A DNA stretch of 64,000 nucleotides, taken from assembly GCF_003473485.1 (NCBI RefSeq), contig NC_053048.1, forward strand, positions 35,522,755 through 35,586,754. Reading direction: 5' to 3'. Each line of letters starts with the position of its first letter. Positions within the stretch are counted from its first letter, which is position 1. A program made the position numbers and the translations under genes. This document shows, piece after piece, positions 12,901 through 23,871 of this stretch. The stretch comes from Medicago truncatula. Taxonomy: Eukaryota > Streptophyta > Magnoliopsida > Fabales > Fabaceae. A model generated the notes under the pieces. The model saw only the letters and a list, made by a program, of their open reading frames with translations, was not told the origin of the DNA and made no database searches.

Positions 12901-14777
12901 TACACCTAAAATATCAACACCACTAAACCAAACTAGTGGTTCTCAGACTGCTAACTTCACGTCTATGCATCAATAAACTAAAAGGAACCTACTGGAGATG
13001 TTGCATGGCTTTACAAAAGTAATGAAAAGCAGATAAACCCTCAAAATTCGATATCGCGCATGATAGTCAAGAATCTTGCCTGCAAAGGGAAAGCTATCCG
13101 CAATAATGTCCTCAAAAAGAAGTACCGAGAGGACAAATAGAAAATATCGAAGGGAAAGATCAAGACCATTGCAACAAAAATGTAGAGAAGCACCTGCAAT
13201 ATGTAAATATTACATGATTAGAATATATGGTAGAAGAAAAAGATTATCATAGAAAGGATTACAGGAAGCAATCCATTTGCTGGTATATAAGAAAAATTTA
13301 CTTCCATTGTTCCTTAAACAAATAATTTAAGAAGTTAATGAATCCCTCAACACCAACAGATAGAATGAAATTACATCTATATGTTATATTTATATATCAA
13401 AAGGAAGAAGAAAAAAAACATGTATATCAAAAAGTCAACGAATGAAAGAACAGAGCAGATACTGAACTGGTTGAGATGCAGCCAACGATACTTCCCCATG
13501 AGAATAGAGATAGAGATAAGCAGTCATGCTAGTAGGGACAATGATTGTCATCCAAGTACTACACTGAAAATAACACAAGAGTTGAAGTTAATATATAAAC
13601 ATGCATATGAGTTTATGCTCTAAATCTACGGTATTGGCATCATCTTGTTGACACAACATTCAGAGTTATTATCTTCTATTTTCCTTTTATCTGAATTCCC
13701 ACAACTTCAACAATTACTTTGATTACCAATATATTTTGGGGAACCAGATACAGACAACAACTCCATGGTTGAAATATTAATTGTCAAAATTGAAAATCAA
13801 GAAAAACAACGTAGAGCATTTTGCACTTAGTAATTAGTATTGAATAATGATTTCTCATAAACAAAGGTAAAGAACTTGACTACCTTCCATATTTCTCTGT
13901 GGGTAAGGTGATTTTGATCAAGATCAAAAATCTTGGGATAGCTTACATTGGATTGTAGAAATACCCATAAATTCACTCCCCAAAGCCAGACCATAATAGT
14001 CTGTAAAAGTAACAGCAAAAATCATCAAGCAAAGTTTTCACAAAAATTGTGTTCAACATAAAAAATAAACAGCATGATTAACCCCCAACTCACCACAAGT
14101 AGGAGAGGGTTGTAATACAAAAATGCCTCATATAAAAACAGGTCTCGCAATTTAGCATCCATTCTCATGACAGAATCCCAACTAATCTGATGCAAGAGCA
14201 GAAAAAATTTAATACTTGACGTGAAATAGGTAAATGAATGCTGAGGAAATTTCTCAAGAGATCTTCACTGGTACGTAGACAATTGTAAATATTATTAAGT
14301 GGAGAGACAAAATTTAACCTTACAGCAAGTAAGTGCCCATATCAGAAAGAGTGTCACCTGAAGAAAAAAATGAGCACGCAAGAGGTTCATAAACACTGGG
14401 AGTTGAAAAATAACAGATAAAGTAGAGACAGACATGCAACTAAAATAGGAATACAATTAAATAGACAACAATCTGATACTTCAACATATTTAAAATTTCA
14501 GTCTGAATCTGAAGGGAAAAAAAAATCATTTTCCAGAAATTTAAAAAAAAAAAATAGTTTGTATAACATCACCAAAGAACATCACTATAACACAGATGCT
14601 GCAACAAAAGACTAGCTTGCAATTAAAAATAGAGCACAACAATATTCTATGCAGATTATACATGATATCCTAACAGACCTTGAACCTCCATAGAAAAGTA
14701 GGAGATGGCGCAGCACTTTGAATGGGTGAAATCATATTCTTCATTGTATCCGACAGCACTGCTTTATCGTAGGCCAT
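9914..14777 (-). CDS. EXS-domain (ERD1/XPR1/SYG1) family membrane protein
   Basis: Twelve coding exons on the minus strand: 14777-14679, 14357-14319, 14186-14094, 14000-13884, 13563-13468, 13193-13080, 12806-12753, 12530-12483, 11780-11630, 10697-10532, 10314-10245, 10162-9914. Together they give 1296 nt, or 431 aa. The protein has several hydrophobic segments (LFLYEAFLYYNPLLLV, VLLYIFVAMVLIFPFDIFYL) followed by the conserved EXS C-terminal region, with KYSTAIPVIFLSALKYH, SFYWDITRDWDL, TYKLSAHLRHNYLTVF and FRRFQWVFFRVENEWNK. There is no SPX domain, which separates it from PHO1 and matches the short EXS-only plant proteins. PHO1/XPR1 relatives export phosphate and the yeast relative ERD1 acts in the Golgi; transport by this protein is inference. 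An in-frame TAA lies directly before the chosen ATG. The intron between 13080 and 12806 has a GC donor (CAG|GCAAGA). Confidence 0.92.
11080..11515. mobile_element. TRIM-like miniature LTR element, degraded
   Basis: Repeated blocks beginning near TGTTGAGATCCCACATAG and containing TTCTCACCTC and TTGAGTTAGGCCTAAA occur at about 11145-11276 and 11402-11512. They flank a short spacer with a GAGCGTGAGAG-type purine stretch. This layout is that of a terminal-repeat retrotransposon in miniature common in legumes. It has no coding capacity, is clearly old and broken, and lies in an intron of the EXS gene (10698-11629). Confidence 0.55.
12408..12425. repeat. (CA)n microsatellite
   Basis: Nine CA units in an intron of the EXS gene. 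Confidence 0.9.
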
Positions 14778-16150
14778 TTAGGTCTGCGACTGCAAAAACA
14801 AAAAATAATTGGTCAAAAAGTGCGTCGAGACTAAAAGGAAAAGACGACAATGATTTGGGGGCAAAGTTTGAGGGACTTGATAATCAAAAATCACTGTTAA
14901 AGTTCTCCACATAGAATTTACAATTCCATTTTATTTTCATCTAGACTAAATTTATTTTGCTTCAAAAATTTCATAATTTCTTGCTTATAGCTCATTAGCA
15001 CCTATGTCATTGTCAAAATGTAATCCATCCCATTGTCAATCCTGGCACAAGTTAACCCAAGGCATGCATGAAATCTCCTTGTATACAATACCAAGATTGG
15101 CTGTATTTAAGCTTCTACGGCTAAATTATGTTCAGGAACATCGCATTGCTCTTTGTCAATAGGGTCGCACCTTAATTGCTAATTATAGCATATCCAACCA
15201 GAAACTTTTAATTCATTAAAGTAATCAATTTTGAGCACATATAAATTGGGCTGTTTAAACTCCTGGAAATGAGAAACCAAGTGATTGAGATCAAGTGGTT
15301 GATGAGCTCAAGTTAAGGACGAATCGTTAAGGAGAACCCAAGTTTGAGTCCTAGCTGGAACAATCATTAACCAGACTTAACTTACCTGCAAGTCAAACTC
15401 CGGTTATCAAGGTCCCCCTTCCCCTTGGGCCTCGGGAGCCCAAGGGTTAAGACCCATGGAATCATCCAAATGAGAATTCTGAGCTATCGAGATAAAGCCC
15501 CCCTTCCCCACACACACACACATTATAAATAAAAATCCAAGCATCCCACATGAAAAGGCACAAAATTTTAGCATCAACTACAATTGGAGCAAATCCAATT
15601 CCTCAATGAATTGTAAGCTACACCACATCAAAATATTCAAAGTCCAAACATTTGACGAAATACTAATAAAAACAAATCCATTTCCAATTCTACAATAAAA
15701 TTCCAAAACCATCATGCACGATAAATCAATCTCATCACAGAGTACAAAAACATAATCATGCCCAAAAGCCCACATAAAAAAAAAAGTCATCAAAAACAAA
15801 AATTGACAATGACCCATGATTCAGAAAGACCTTATACCTCTGAAATATCAATCAGATGAATTACCTGTTGTGGTAGTCAGAGTGAGTCCGATCTGAAAAC
15901 AACAGAATTATGGGAAACTGTTGATGACAGCAACATGACAAAAGGGAACAACGATGATGATGATGTTGCGTAAATCTCAAAGAAAATGTTGTTTGCTTAC
16001 AATGTTGGCATTGAGATTTGGACAAAAAGCGTGGAAGTGGCAGTGTTGTTCTTTTAACCGCCACTCTGTTCTGTGTCTGTGTTACCAAAACATTCTCACT
16101 TCTAAATTCTGATGTCACAAGACAAAGAGAGAGAGAGAGATGGGTTCGCA
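14778..16150 (-). other. 5' UTR exons and UTR intron of the EXS gene
   Basis: A non-coding leader exon at about 16140-15865 ends at a good donor (CAACAG|GTAATTC), and the acceptor TTTTTGCAG at about 14790 precedes the first coding exon. The implied 1.07-kb UTR intron carries a SINE-like copy. The leader starts in a CT-rich tract and holds short upstream ATG frames such as ATGTTTTGGTAA. The transcription start is inferred from the CT tract only. Confidence 0.5.
15285..15480 (+). mobile_element. tRNA-derived SINE-like copy
   Basis: Contains a box A-like stretch (GATCAAGTGGTTGATGAGCTC) and, about 50 bp on, a box B-like GAGTTTGAGTCCTAGC, then a CCTTGGGCCTCGGGAGCCCAAGG hairpin region. This organisation is that of plant tRNA-related SINEs. 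It sits in the 5' UTR intron of the EXS gene. The 3' boundary is uncertain. Confidence 0.5.
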
Positions 16151-16990
16151 ATTCTTAGGACAAACAATTGTTTAGTTTAACTCCTAACTCAGGTGACCGT
16201 GATTTGAACCCAACCCTCAGCTTGTGTTGTATATTTTAACAGTTATTCGTTGGATCCAAAAATAATCCTCTATTTGTCCAAAAATATTGATAATCTGATT
16301 ATAGATAAAGATTCTAGGAACTAACGGTGGTTCAAGTGTTGCACCAAAAATTCTATCAAGTGAGGGGTCTACATCAAAACCTCATAGCGTCTTTAACAGG
16401 AGTTTTTTACTTAACAAAGACCTTAACATATTAAGGACTCTTATTAGAGGAAAAAAATGGTTATCTATTTTTTTCGGGAAGGATTCCACGATTAAAATAG
16501 AAAAGAAAGTAGATAAAATTTGGTCTCACCGTCTCAAATTATGTGATTCTTATTCTTTTCCATTTTTTTTAATTTATTTTTTAAATGCACATATTAAAGT
16601 AGATATTAGTGGACATGTTAAACTATAACTTGTAATAAAATACTTGGTAGAAATACTCGAGTTGAATCTAATATAAGGCATGTAAAAGGACATGTTATGT
16701 TTGGAGAAAATAGTAATCTCATTGTCATTAATGCTGTTAAAATTTTGTTTAGATCAAAGTCATTAACGTGTATCACTAGTGAATCAGTTCAAGTGCAACA
16801 ACGTGCTATAAATTTGGTAAAGAATCAATCAGCGAAATAAATAGAGGATCAACAAGGTAATTGATTTCTTGACATGTGCATTATTGATTTTTGGAGTGAT
16901 GTAGTGACAAAGAGTGTTTGTATTCAAGAATATAGGAATGAAGTCCTTGTGTAATATAAGGATATTTTTTTTATTTCTCACCATTTTTAT
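16151..16990. other. Intergenic, EXS promoter side
   Basis: The upstream region of the EXS gene, AT-rich. A degraded Stowaway-like patch (CACCGTCTCAAATTATGTGATTC) lies at about 16529. No gene is seen. Confidence 0.35.
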
Positions 16991-16992
16991 TC

Positions 16993-17828
16993 GGATTAAT
17001 TGCTGAAATTAACCATGTAATATACCCAAAATCTGAAAAAGGACCTTGCAAAATAAAAAATAAAAACGCAAATTTTAACCTTGTTATTTGATATTCTTAT
17101 TATTTATGACCCTGTAATATATGTGAAGTCCAGAAAAGTGATATGCAAATAGAATTTTTTCATGATTTTTTCCACACATAATTAGGACGTTAAAATATGT
17201 CTTTCCACAAATAAAAATCAATTATTCAACCATACAAAATTAATTATAAATTTTTAAAGCGTCAAAAACTCAAAACAAAACAACTGAAATCTCGACCTAG
17301 AAATTCAATTTTGAGTTGATTGTTTGCAAAGGCATCTATAAAAATACCTTAAAAGGATCTTCAAAGTTTCTTAGCATTTTGAAGTTGTTTCGATCTTTTT
17401 TTTATTTTTCAATTAAAATGTGTAAAATTGCAATTTTGTTTCGAGTAAGCGTATACTCTATGTCGGTAATTTTCTAGGTATGGTTAGAATATCATAAAAA
17501 CCTTCACAATGAAATTTTAGAGTTTTTTAACGAGAAACAAATTAATATGAATTGTTTAAAAAAGGTCATGTTTTAACGTCCTAAACATGCCTGGAAAAAA
17601 TCATTAAAAAAGTTATAAAATAAAAAATAAAAAATATCAACATCTAGGTCATTTTTTGGACCATATGTATACTATAGTAGGAAAAAAAAAATAGGAAGAA
17701 TATCAAATTACAAGGTTATCGTATGTTCTTTCAAAAAAAAAAAAAAGGTTATCATATGTGTTTTTATTTCAGAGGGTCATTTTTCAGACATCGCGTATAT
17801 TATAGGATCAAATTGAACAATTGTTTCT
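16993..17828. mobile_element. Inverted-repeat element, about 835 bp
   Basis: The left arm (from TTGCTGAAATTAACCATGTA) matches the reverse complement of the right arm (ending GGATCAAATTGAACAATTG) over more than 150 bp with moderate divergence. Matching landmarks include AGGACGTTAAAATATG on the left against CATGTTTTAACGTCCT on the right. It is a non-autonomous foldback or MULE-like element with no coding sequence. The ends are approximate and no target duplication was confirmed. Confidence 0.5.
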
Positions 17829-18921
17829 TTTTATTCTAATGGGTTTAGATTTATGTCCCGTTAAGTATTTTGTTTTTCTTTTTTCATAAATGAATTTCTA
17901 GATTATATAAATATATATTTGATTTTGCATTAAAAAAAACAAATAGTTTTTAATGAAAATGTCTAAAATAACGTAAATATATAATTAATCATTTACAATA
18001 AATATTGAGTAGTAATTATACTTTTGAAATATTTAATATTTAAATAGAAAAAGTAAAATAAATGAATAAATAAATCTATAATTTATTAACACTGATTATT
18101 GAATGTAATTTTTTTGGGAATAATAATCTAAGAATTTATGTTTTGACTTTTTAGAAAAATAATTTTTTATTCTTATTTATTAAAAAACATTAAAAATAAT
18201 TGAATGATAGCGTGTATTATTAAAAATAAGTATTAATGTATCTGGTCTTCATTGTAAACGAGATACATTAATTATTCAATGTACCTAACAAAAGAATTTT
18301 TTTCTTATATATAGGACCGAAGTATATCTATATATAATAGTCAAAGTATTAAATAAATGAAAAAAGTATTTTTTGAATATGAATATTGTAATATATTTAA
18401 TGGTCTTTTCATTTATTTTAGTGTTAAATATGTTTTTAGTCTTTACATTTTGTGTCCTTTGAAGAAGTCCCGACATTTCATTAAATGTTTTTAAAATCCT
18501 CACATTTTATCTCCGTTATCAAAATTAGTCATTGGTGTTAATTCTCTAACGAAATGCTGATGTGGCAGTTAGTGGGTTCCAATTATTTTAAGGTTAAATA
18601 TGTTTTTGGTCCCTACATTTTGCATCATTTTGAAAAATAATCCTTACATTTTAATAAATGTTTTTAAAATCGCTAAAATAATATGAATTATTCTTAAATT
18701 TTGTTTCTTTATTTAATCTTTTATGCATTAATTCAAATTTTATTTCATTAATTTATTTTTTTCTTTAATTTATATTTTATAGAAAACGTTAAAAAGTAGT
18801 CAAAAGAAACGCATCCAATTAAATAATTTTGTCAATATTATCGAAATTTAGTCTATAAATTTCAAAGACCTACAATGTTCAGTCATTGCATTTTCGTTTT
18901 AGTGGTAACACCATAAATCGA
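17829..18921. other. F-box gene upstream region with a dispersed repeat
   Basis: Very AT-rich. At 18418-18680 two head-to-tail blocks of GTTAAATATGTTTTTRGTCYYTACATTTTG type occur. The first is close to parts of the direct repeats at 32.8 and 34.7 kb (TTAAATGTTTTTAAAATCCTCACATTTTAT shared), so all belong to one dispersed family. Confidence 0.5.
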
Positions 18922-21086
18922 ATGGAAATTATTTTGTCTCTTATTCCTTTCTTCATTGCAATGTTCTTCTTCCATTCTTCATTGGCTTCTCTTGTCTCTT
19001 TACCAATGAAAAATTCTGAAAACCAAAACAAATCACCTGAAGAAAATAAAACCGATTCACCTGATAACCTTCCAGAGAATATTGTTCAAAATATTTTCAC
19101 TTTCCTACCAATAAAAAATGCAATTGTAATTGCATCAACCGTGTCTCCTAGGTACAAAAGTTCATGGCGTTATAATCGTCGATTCTTGTTTGATAGTGAC
19201 TTCCATTCGCGATACAGTCAACCAGATTTGGCAGCAATGGTTGATCATTTATTCAATTCTCACAAAGGTGACGAAATCAAAACATTTAAGTTACACATCG
19301 ATTCCATTGGAATCGAAGCTTTGCTTAAAAGATGGTTATATATATGTACTGAAAAAAATCTAGAAGATCTTGAGTTGCATCTTTACCAACCTGGTTTCAC
19401 GGTTGAATTTAGTGTTTTTAACGCACTTCACAAATTAAAAACACTAAAATTAGTTAATTGTGCAATTCAGTTAATCGAGGTTCCGAGTGGTTTGCAATTT
19501 CTGCAAACACTAAGTCTGTGTAACCTCCATATTACCGAAGATATGTTTGATGTGTTGATTGAGCATTGTAAAATGCTTGAAATTATTGATTTGATTAAAT
19601 GCTCTACAATTAATAATCTCAACTTAAATGCTAGAGAAAATAAACATTTCAAAAAATTGAGACTTGTTGAATGCCCAAACTTGGAAAAGATTGAAATTGA
19701 TTCACCAACTCTTCGTTCAATTTTTTATCATGGAAATTTTTGTACTGTTCGAATTGCTGAAGGGATGAAATTGTATGAGGCTTTCTTTTACTTTATACCA
19801 TCCACACACTACATTCAATCCACTCCGCTGGAAGCTCTAGTCAAAGATCTCTCTAATGTTTCCATTCTCACAACTACACCTCTACTTATTGAGGTAAATA
19901 TACATGTTTGTTTAGTATACTTAATTACATTTAATTCTTTACTATTTCATTTAATTTCGTAAAGATTATAGCATGTTATACATTTATTATTATCACCATT
20001 TGATGCCCCATTTTAGGGTGTGGCTGGGGTATTACAAGGAGCTCAATATTGTTTTGAGAATCTGCTGGAGCTTCAATTGTTTACGGATGAGGCAGTGTTT
20101 TGCAATCCATATGACATATTCATGTTTCTGAAAAATTGTCCATCCTTGGTGAAACTTTTCATTGATGTGAGTACTGTCTATTCATTCTTAACTAACTAGA
20201 CAATAATATCTATAAATTTATTTTTGATTGAATGAATCTAAAGTCTAACTGTATTTCTTTTTTAAGATTCATATTTATTAGATACATCTCAAACAATCCA
20301 CGATAATTTTCTTTTGGTGTCACATAGTACCTATGACGGTCAAGCCTTCACGGGCTAACTGAGTAATTCTAACAACTTAAAATTGTTTGTTATATTGATT
20401 TTTTCCTAATTTTAAGTTTGAAGTAAACTCTACAATAATGATTGAAAAATAAAGCTAAATATGAAAGGTGAAGAAAAAATAGACACATGCTATTACCATT
20501 GAAGTAAAACCATTATTTATAAATAAAGATTGAAAAATAATGATTTTTTTTTATTTAAAAAAAAAAAACATAGCACATACTGCAAATCTAGAATTTTTTT
20601 TTTTATTGAACCCGACTTATAATAAAACTATATAATTGTAATATTGAAGCATACTTTTGATCTCTCGAATAATTCATATTTATTTTTTTTTTTTATCTTG
20701 AGTCTAACTTTAAACTATATATGCAGCTAAATGATTACATATTTGACCTTGGAATGTATTGGAAATTGAACCAGCAGCCTCTACTTAACAACTGTAATCA
20801 CAAATTTACTCAGCTCAAAGTTCTGGTGATAAGGAGTTTTAAGTTTCTTCCTTCAGAACTTGAGTTGGTAAAGATAGTTTTGCAAAGAGCAACAATTTTG
20901 GAGAGGTTGACTTTAATTTCACAAGAGAGTGATGGTAGTAGCAAGTTTGAAGGAGAAGATGTAGCAAAATATGTAAAACTTTTCGGTTCTTGGGCAGCAT
21001 CAACAAGGGTCATAATAAAGTACGTTGATAAGAGTTTTGACAATCCAACCCATCCAAAACGTTGGCTTCATACAGATGCAAATTGA
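18922..21086 (+). CDS. F-box/LRR-repeat protein
   Basis: Three exons, 18922-19893, 20017-20166 and 20727-21086, all phase 0, totalling 493 aa. An F-box lies at about residues 47-93 (DNLPENIVQNIFTFLPIKNA). Leucine-rich segments follow (LHKLKTLKLVNCAIQLIEV, LKVLVIRSFKFLPSEL), as in plant F-box/LRR and F-box/FBD proteins. The F-box should bind SKP1 in an SCF ubiquitin ligase, with the LRR part choosing the substrate; the substrate is unknown. Odd point: residues 3-28 are hydrophobic (LSLIPFFIAMFFFHSSLASL), unusual before an F-box. Translation from Met30 (MKNSENQNKS) would give the usual soluble form, so the start is uncertain. The frame is open upstream to 18886 but has no earlier ATG. The C-terminal region resembles FBD only loosely. 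Such genes are numerous and fast-evolving in legumes. Confidence 0.88.
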
Positions 21087-21519
21087 GTTTGGTGTTATAA
21101 TGGCACTGTGCCAATTTAGCATTATATGTGCTTGCTTATTTTATGGTGTTTTTAGTATTACAAACAATTATATATTTCAATGTTAAACTTGTTATGTATT
21201 CTTCTTTATATTTTTTTTTTACTTTGATGACTAGCTTCTTTTTCATTCATCCATACTTTTCCCCCTTCTAGGCTATAACGATGAAACACAAGTTAGGAAG
21301 ATACAAAGTGTCTTAAGACTCATTTGGAGACACTATGTTTACAAATTAGTTAATGATCCGAGCTTAAAAACTTAATGAAATTAAGGTCGAATCGTTCAAG
21401 AGAATCCGAATTTCAATACTGATTTAATAATTTATTCATTATATTTTACTTAGTTTCAGTCTGCCTCAAATTACTGAGACCTGGAACCGTAGAACTAAGA
21501 TAGAAAATATATAGCTTAT
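21087..21519. other. Intergenic with a weak SINE-like patch
   Basis: 3' flank of the F-box gene. At about 21355-21420 GGTCGAATCGTTCAAGAGAA resembles the SINE-like copy at 15.3 kb. No gene is seen. Confidence 0.35.
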
Positions 21520-22985
21520 AGTTTTTCATTAATAATCAAAGTCAAAATATAAAGAGGTGCATCATTAAAGATATGGAGACCAACTAAGACAGTGACCTCT
21601 CGAACTAGAGAGTAAGCAACCTCATTTGCTTGACTCCGACTAAACTCTACCTTAGAGTTTTTAAATTAAAGTTCACAACTTCTATGACACTCCTCCACTA
21701 TTGCTCCAAATTCAGGTATATCATTTATACCTCTATTGAAGTAATATACAACCTTTTTTGCATCCAACTCAAAATCCACATTTGTAAGTTGTAGTTCAAG
21801 CACCCATCGGATAACATGTGAGAGTCCTAGAGCTTCTCCAACATCTGTTGAGCAAACCGGATTCAATCACATTGTTTTTGTTCTTATAAAGTTTACAGCC
21901 TCATCCCGAATGCAAAAACCAAAACCAACACAATTTAAATCATCCAAAAACGACACATCAAACATTTTAGCCTACCATGAACATATTTCTGCCACCAAGC
22001 CTACACAAGTTGCACAACATTATTCTCAACCTCTGTTAGTTGTACATATGCGCTCGACCCAACTGATACAACAACCAATCCACCCTGCTGCCTTTTTATG
22101 TTCGCTTCTGTACATTTAAATAACAGCCGCCTCGTGCGCTCCAAAATGGCATGTGTTGTTTCTGTAACATTCTACCATAACCGTAAATTGCGGCTTTTCC
22201 ACAAACTTCAAAGTACCCTTGCAAACAACTGAGCTTGAGCATGTGACAACTCTTGTAACAATGCAAAAATGGTTGCAGTTGTTATGTTATTATTTAGCAT
22301 TACCGAATTCACCTTGCTTAGAAGCAAATTGTCTTGCCAAACTTTCCTTGCTCGCGGGCAATCAAACAACACATGACTCACATCTTTATAACTTTCTTCA
22401 CACGTAACACACTAAGATATGTAATTAACCCCTTTGTCCAGTAACTGCGCTCGTGTCGGTAAGCACCCCTACAAACTCTCCAAACCATATTTTTTACTTT
22501 CGAGAAGACTTTAAGCTTCCATATACTAGACCAATTACCCAGATGAAACAAATGAGAATTATCTGCTATATTTTCCATACACAATATGTACGCACTTCTA
22601 ACATAATAATGCCCTTTTTCTCAACTCTTCAAATTAATTTATCCTCTTCAACTTGACGAAAAGGAAGAGCTTTAAGAATTTTCTAAATAATGTGTTGATC
22701 AAAATAGTAATTAATCAAATGATAATTCCAATTATTATTATTGTGATCAATGAGAGAATGAACTCTTGCTTGCTGGATTACCTCGCTTGATTGTCCTACA
22801 CCCGAGATACAACCTCCATTTTTTTAGCCAAGGCGCTTCGAAAATTAGGATATTTATACCATTCTTGATTTTCCATCTGACACCTTCACAGACAACCCCT
22901 TTTGCACTAAAAAATTTTCGCCACACAAAAAGGTACACACTTGCTAACTTGGACTTTCATGTTTTTTTTATTGGTTTAAATTAGC
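21520..22985 (-). mobile_element. Truncated L1-type LINE (non-LTR retrotransposon)
   Basis: Read on the minus strand, pieces come in the order expected for the 3' half of a plant L1 polyprotein. At 22938-22747, GVRWKIKNGINILIFEAPWL is the region after the reverse transcriptase. At 22584-22400, WKLKVFSKVKNMVWRVCRGA is the zf-RVT zinc-binding domain. At 21866-21520, LQLTNVDFELDAKKVVYYFN and a degenerate ending around LIINE are the RNase H-like domain. Frames are broken by stops and the 5' part (endonuclease, reverse transcriptase core) is absent, so it is a dead, 5'-truncated copy. Confidence 0.8.
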
Positions 22986-23083
22986 AAATCATCTTTTTGC
23001 ACTAAAAATGCTTCGCCACACGAAAAGGTACACATTTGCTAACTTGAACCTTCATGTTTTTTTGCTGGTTTAAATTAGCAAAC
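22900..23083. repeat. Tandem duplication, unit about 93 bp
   Basis: 22900-22990 and 22994-23083 both read TTTTGCACTAAAAAWNNTTCGCCACACRAAAAGGTACACA and end GGTTTAAATTAGCAAA. The first copy overlaps the edge of the LINE, so the duplication arose after, or with, that insertion. Confidence 0.8.
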
Positions 23084-23514
23084 CACACACACATATAATA
23101 ATGTTATGTTGTTGGTGTTATTAAAAAAAAAAAAAGAATTTCTATTATTTTTGTTATATTATTGTTGTTAATATGAAAAGATAAATATGGTTTATTAAAT
23201 TTGTTATATTTGAAAATCACATATATCTATACATATAATATTAATCTATATCAAAAAATTTATATAAAATATTATTTGTAATATACACATAAATTTGATA
23301 AAATATCTTGATAATATACACACATTAGCGCAATAAAAAATGAAAAGCCGCACATATGTGTGCTCGTCTTTTTGCGCTAGTATATTAGAATGTAAGTTAT
23401 AAAAAAAAAGTAACACTTTGGTGTGATTTTATTTGATTACGTGTAAAAAGAGTTTTACATCATTTCTTGGTGCATAGAAATTATTCTCAAGAAAATACTT
23501 CATACTCCCTCCGT
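23084..23514. other. Intergenic, AT-rich
   Basis: Simple AT-rich sequence between the LINE and the Stowaway-like MITE. No gene is seen. Confidence 0.4.
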
Positions 23515-23791
23515 CCCAATTTATTAGAATAAAATAAATTCACGCTTATTAAAACAATAAAAACATAGTAGTTTGAGGTATAATTTTTTGTGATTTTCTT
23601 GGAATAAGTTTTATAGGAAAAACAATTCTTATTGATTAATGATTATGGAGAGAATAGAAAGTAGATAAAATTAAATGTAATTTATATTTAATTTTATTTT
23701 GGAAAAGATGATTTTTTTGTAATAAAAATTTATCCTTTTTACTTATATTTTGGGATAAAGAAAATGACATTTTTTTTTTGCACGAAGAGAG
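23515..23791. mobile_element. Stowaway-like MITE (Tc1/mariner)
   Basis: Begins CTCCCTCCGTCCCAATTTAT directly after TA and ends GAAGAGAG directly before TA. The CTCCCTCCGT tip and TA target duplication are hallmarks of plant Stowaway MITEs. The right tip is diverged. It lies just upstream of the SET-domain gene and may be part of its promoter region. Confidence 0.75.
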
Positions 23792-23871
23792 TACTTAATT
23801 AAAAAATTATATATATAAAAAAAAACCTTTAAACCTTCACCATTTTTTTTTTCTTGTCAAAGTAGGTTGCA

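Noticed and set aside
15861-16151. 96-aa minus-strand frame in the EXS leader
   Set aside because: It has no ATG at its start and lies in the 5' UTR exon, and it runs into the intron donor. It is treated as untranslated.
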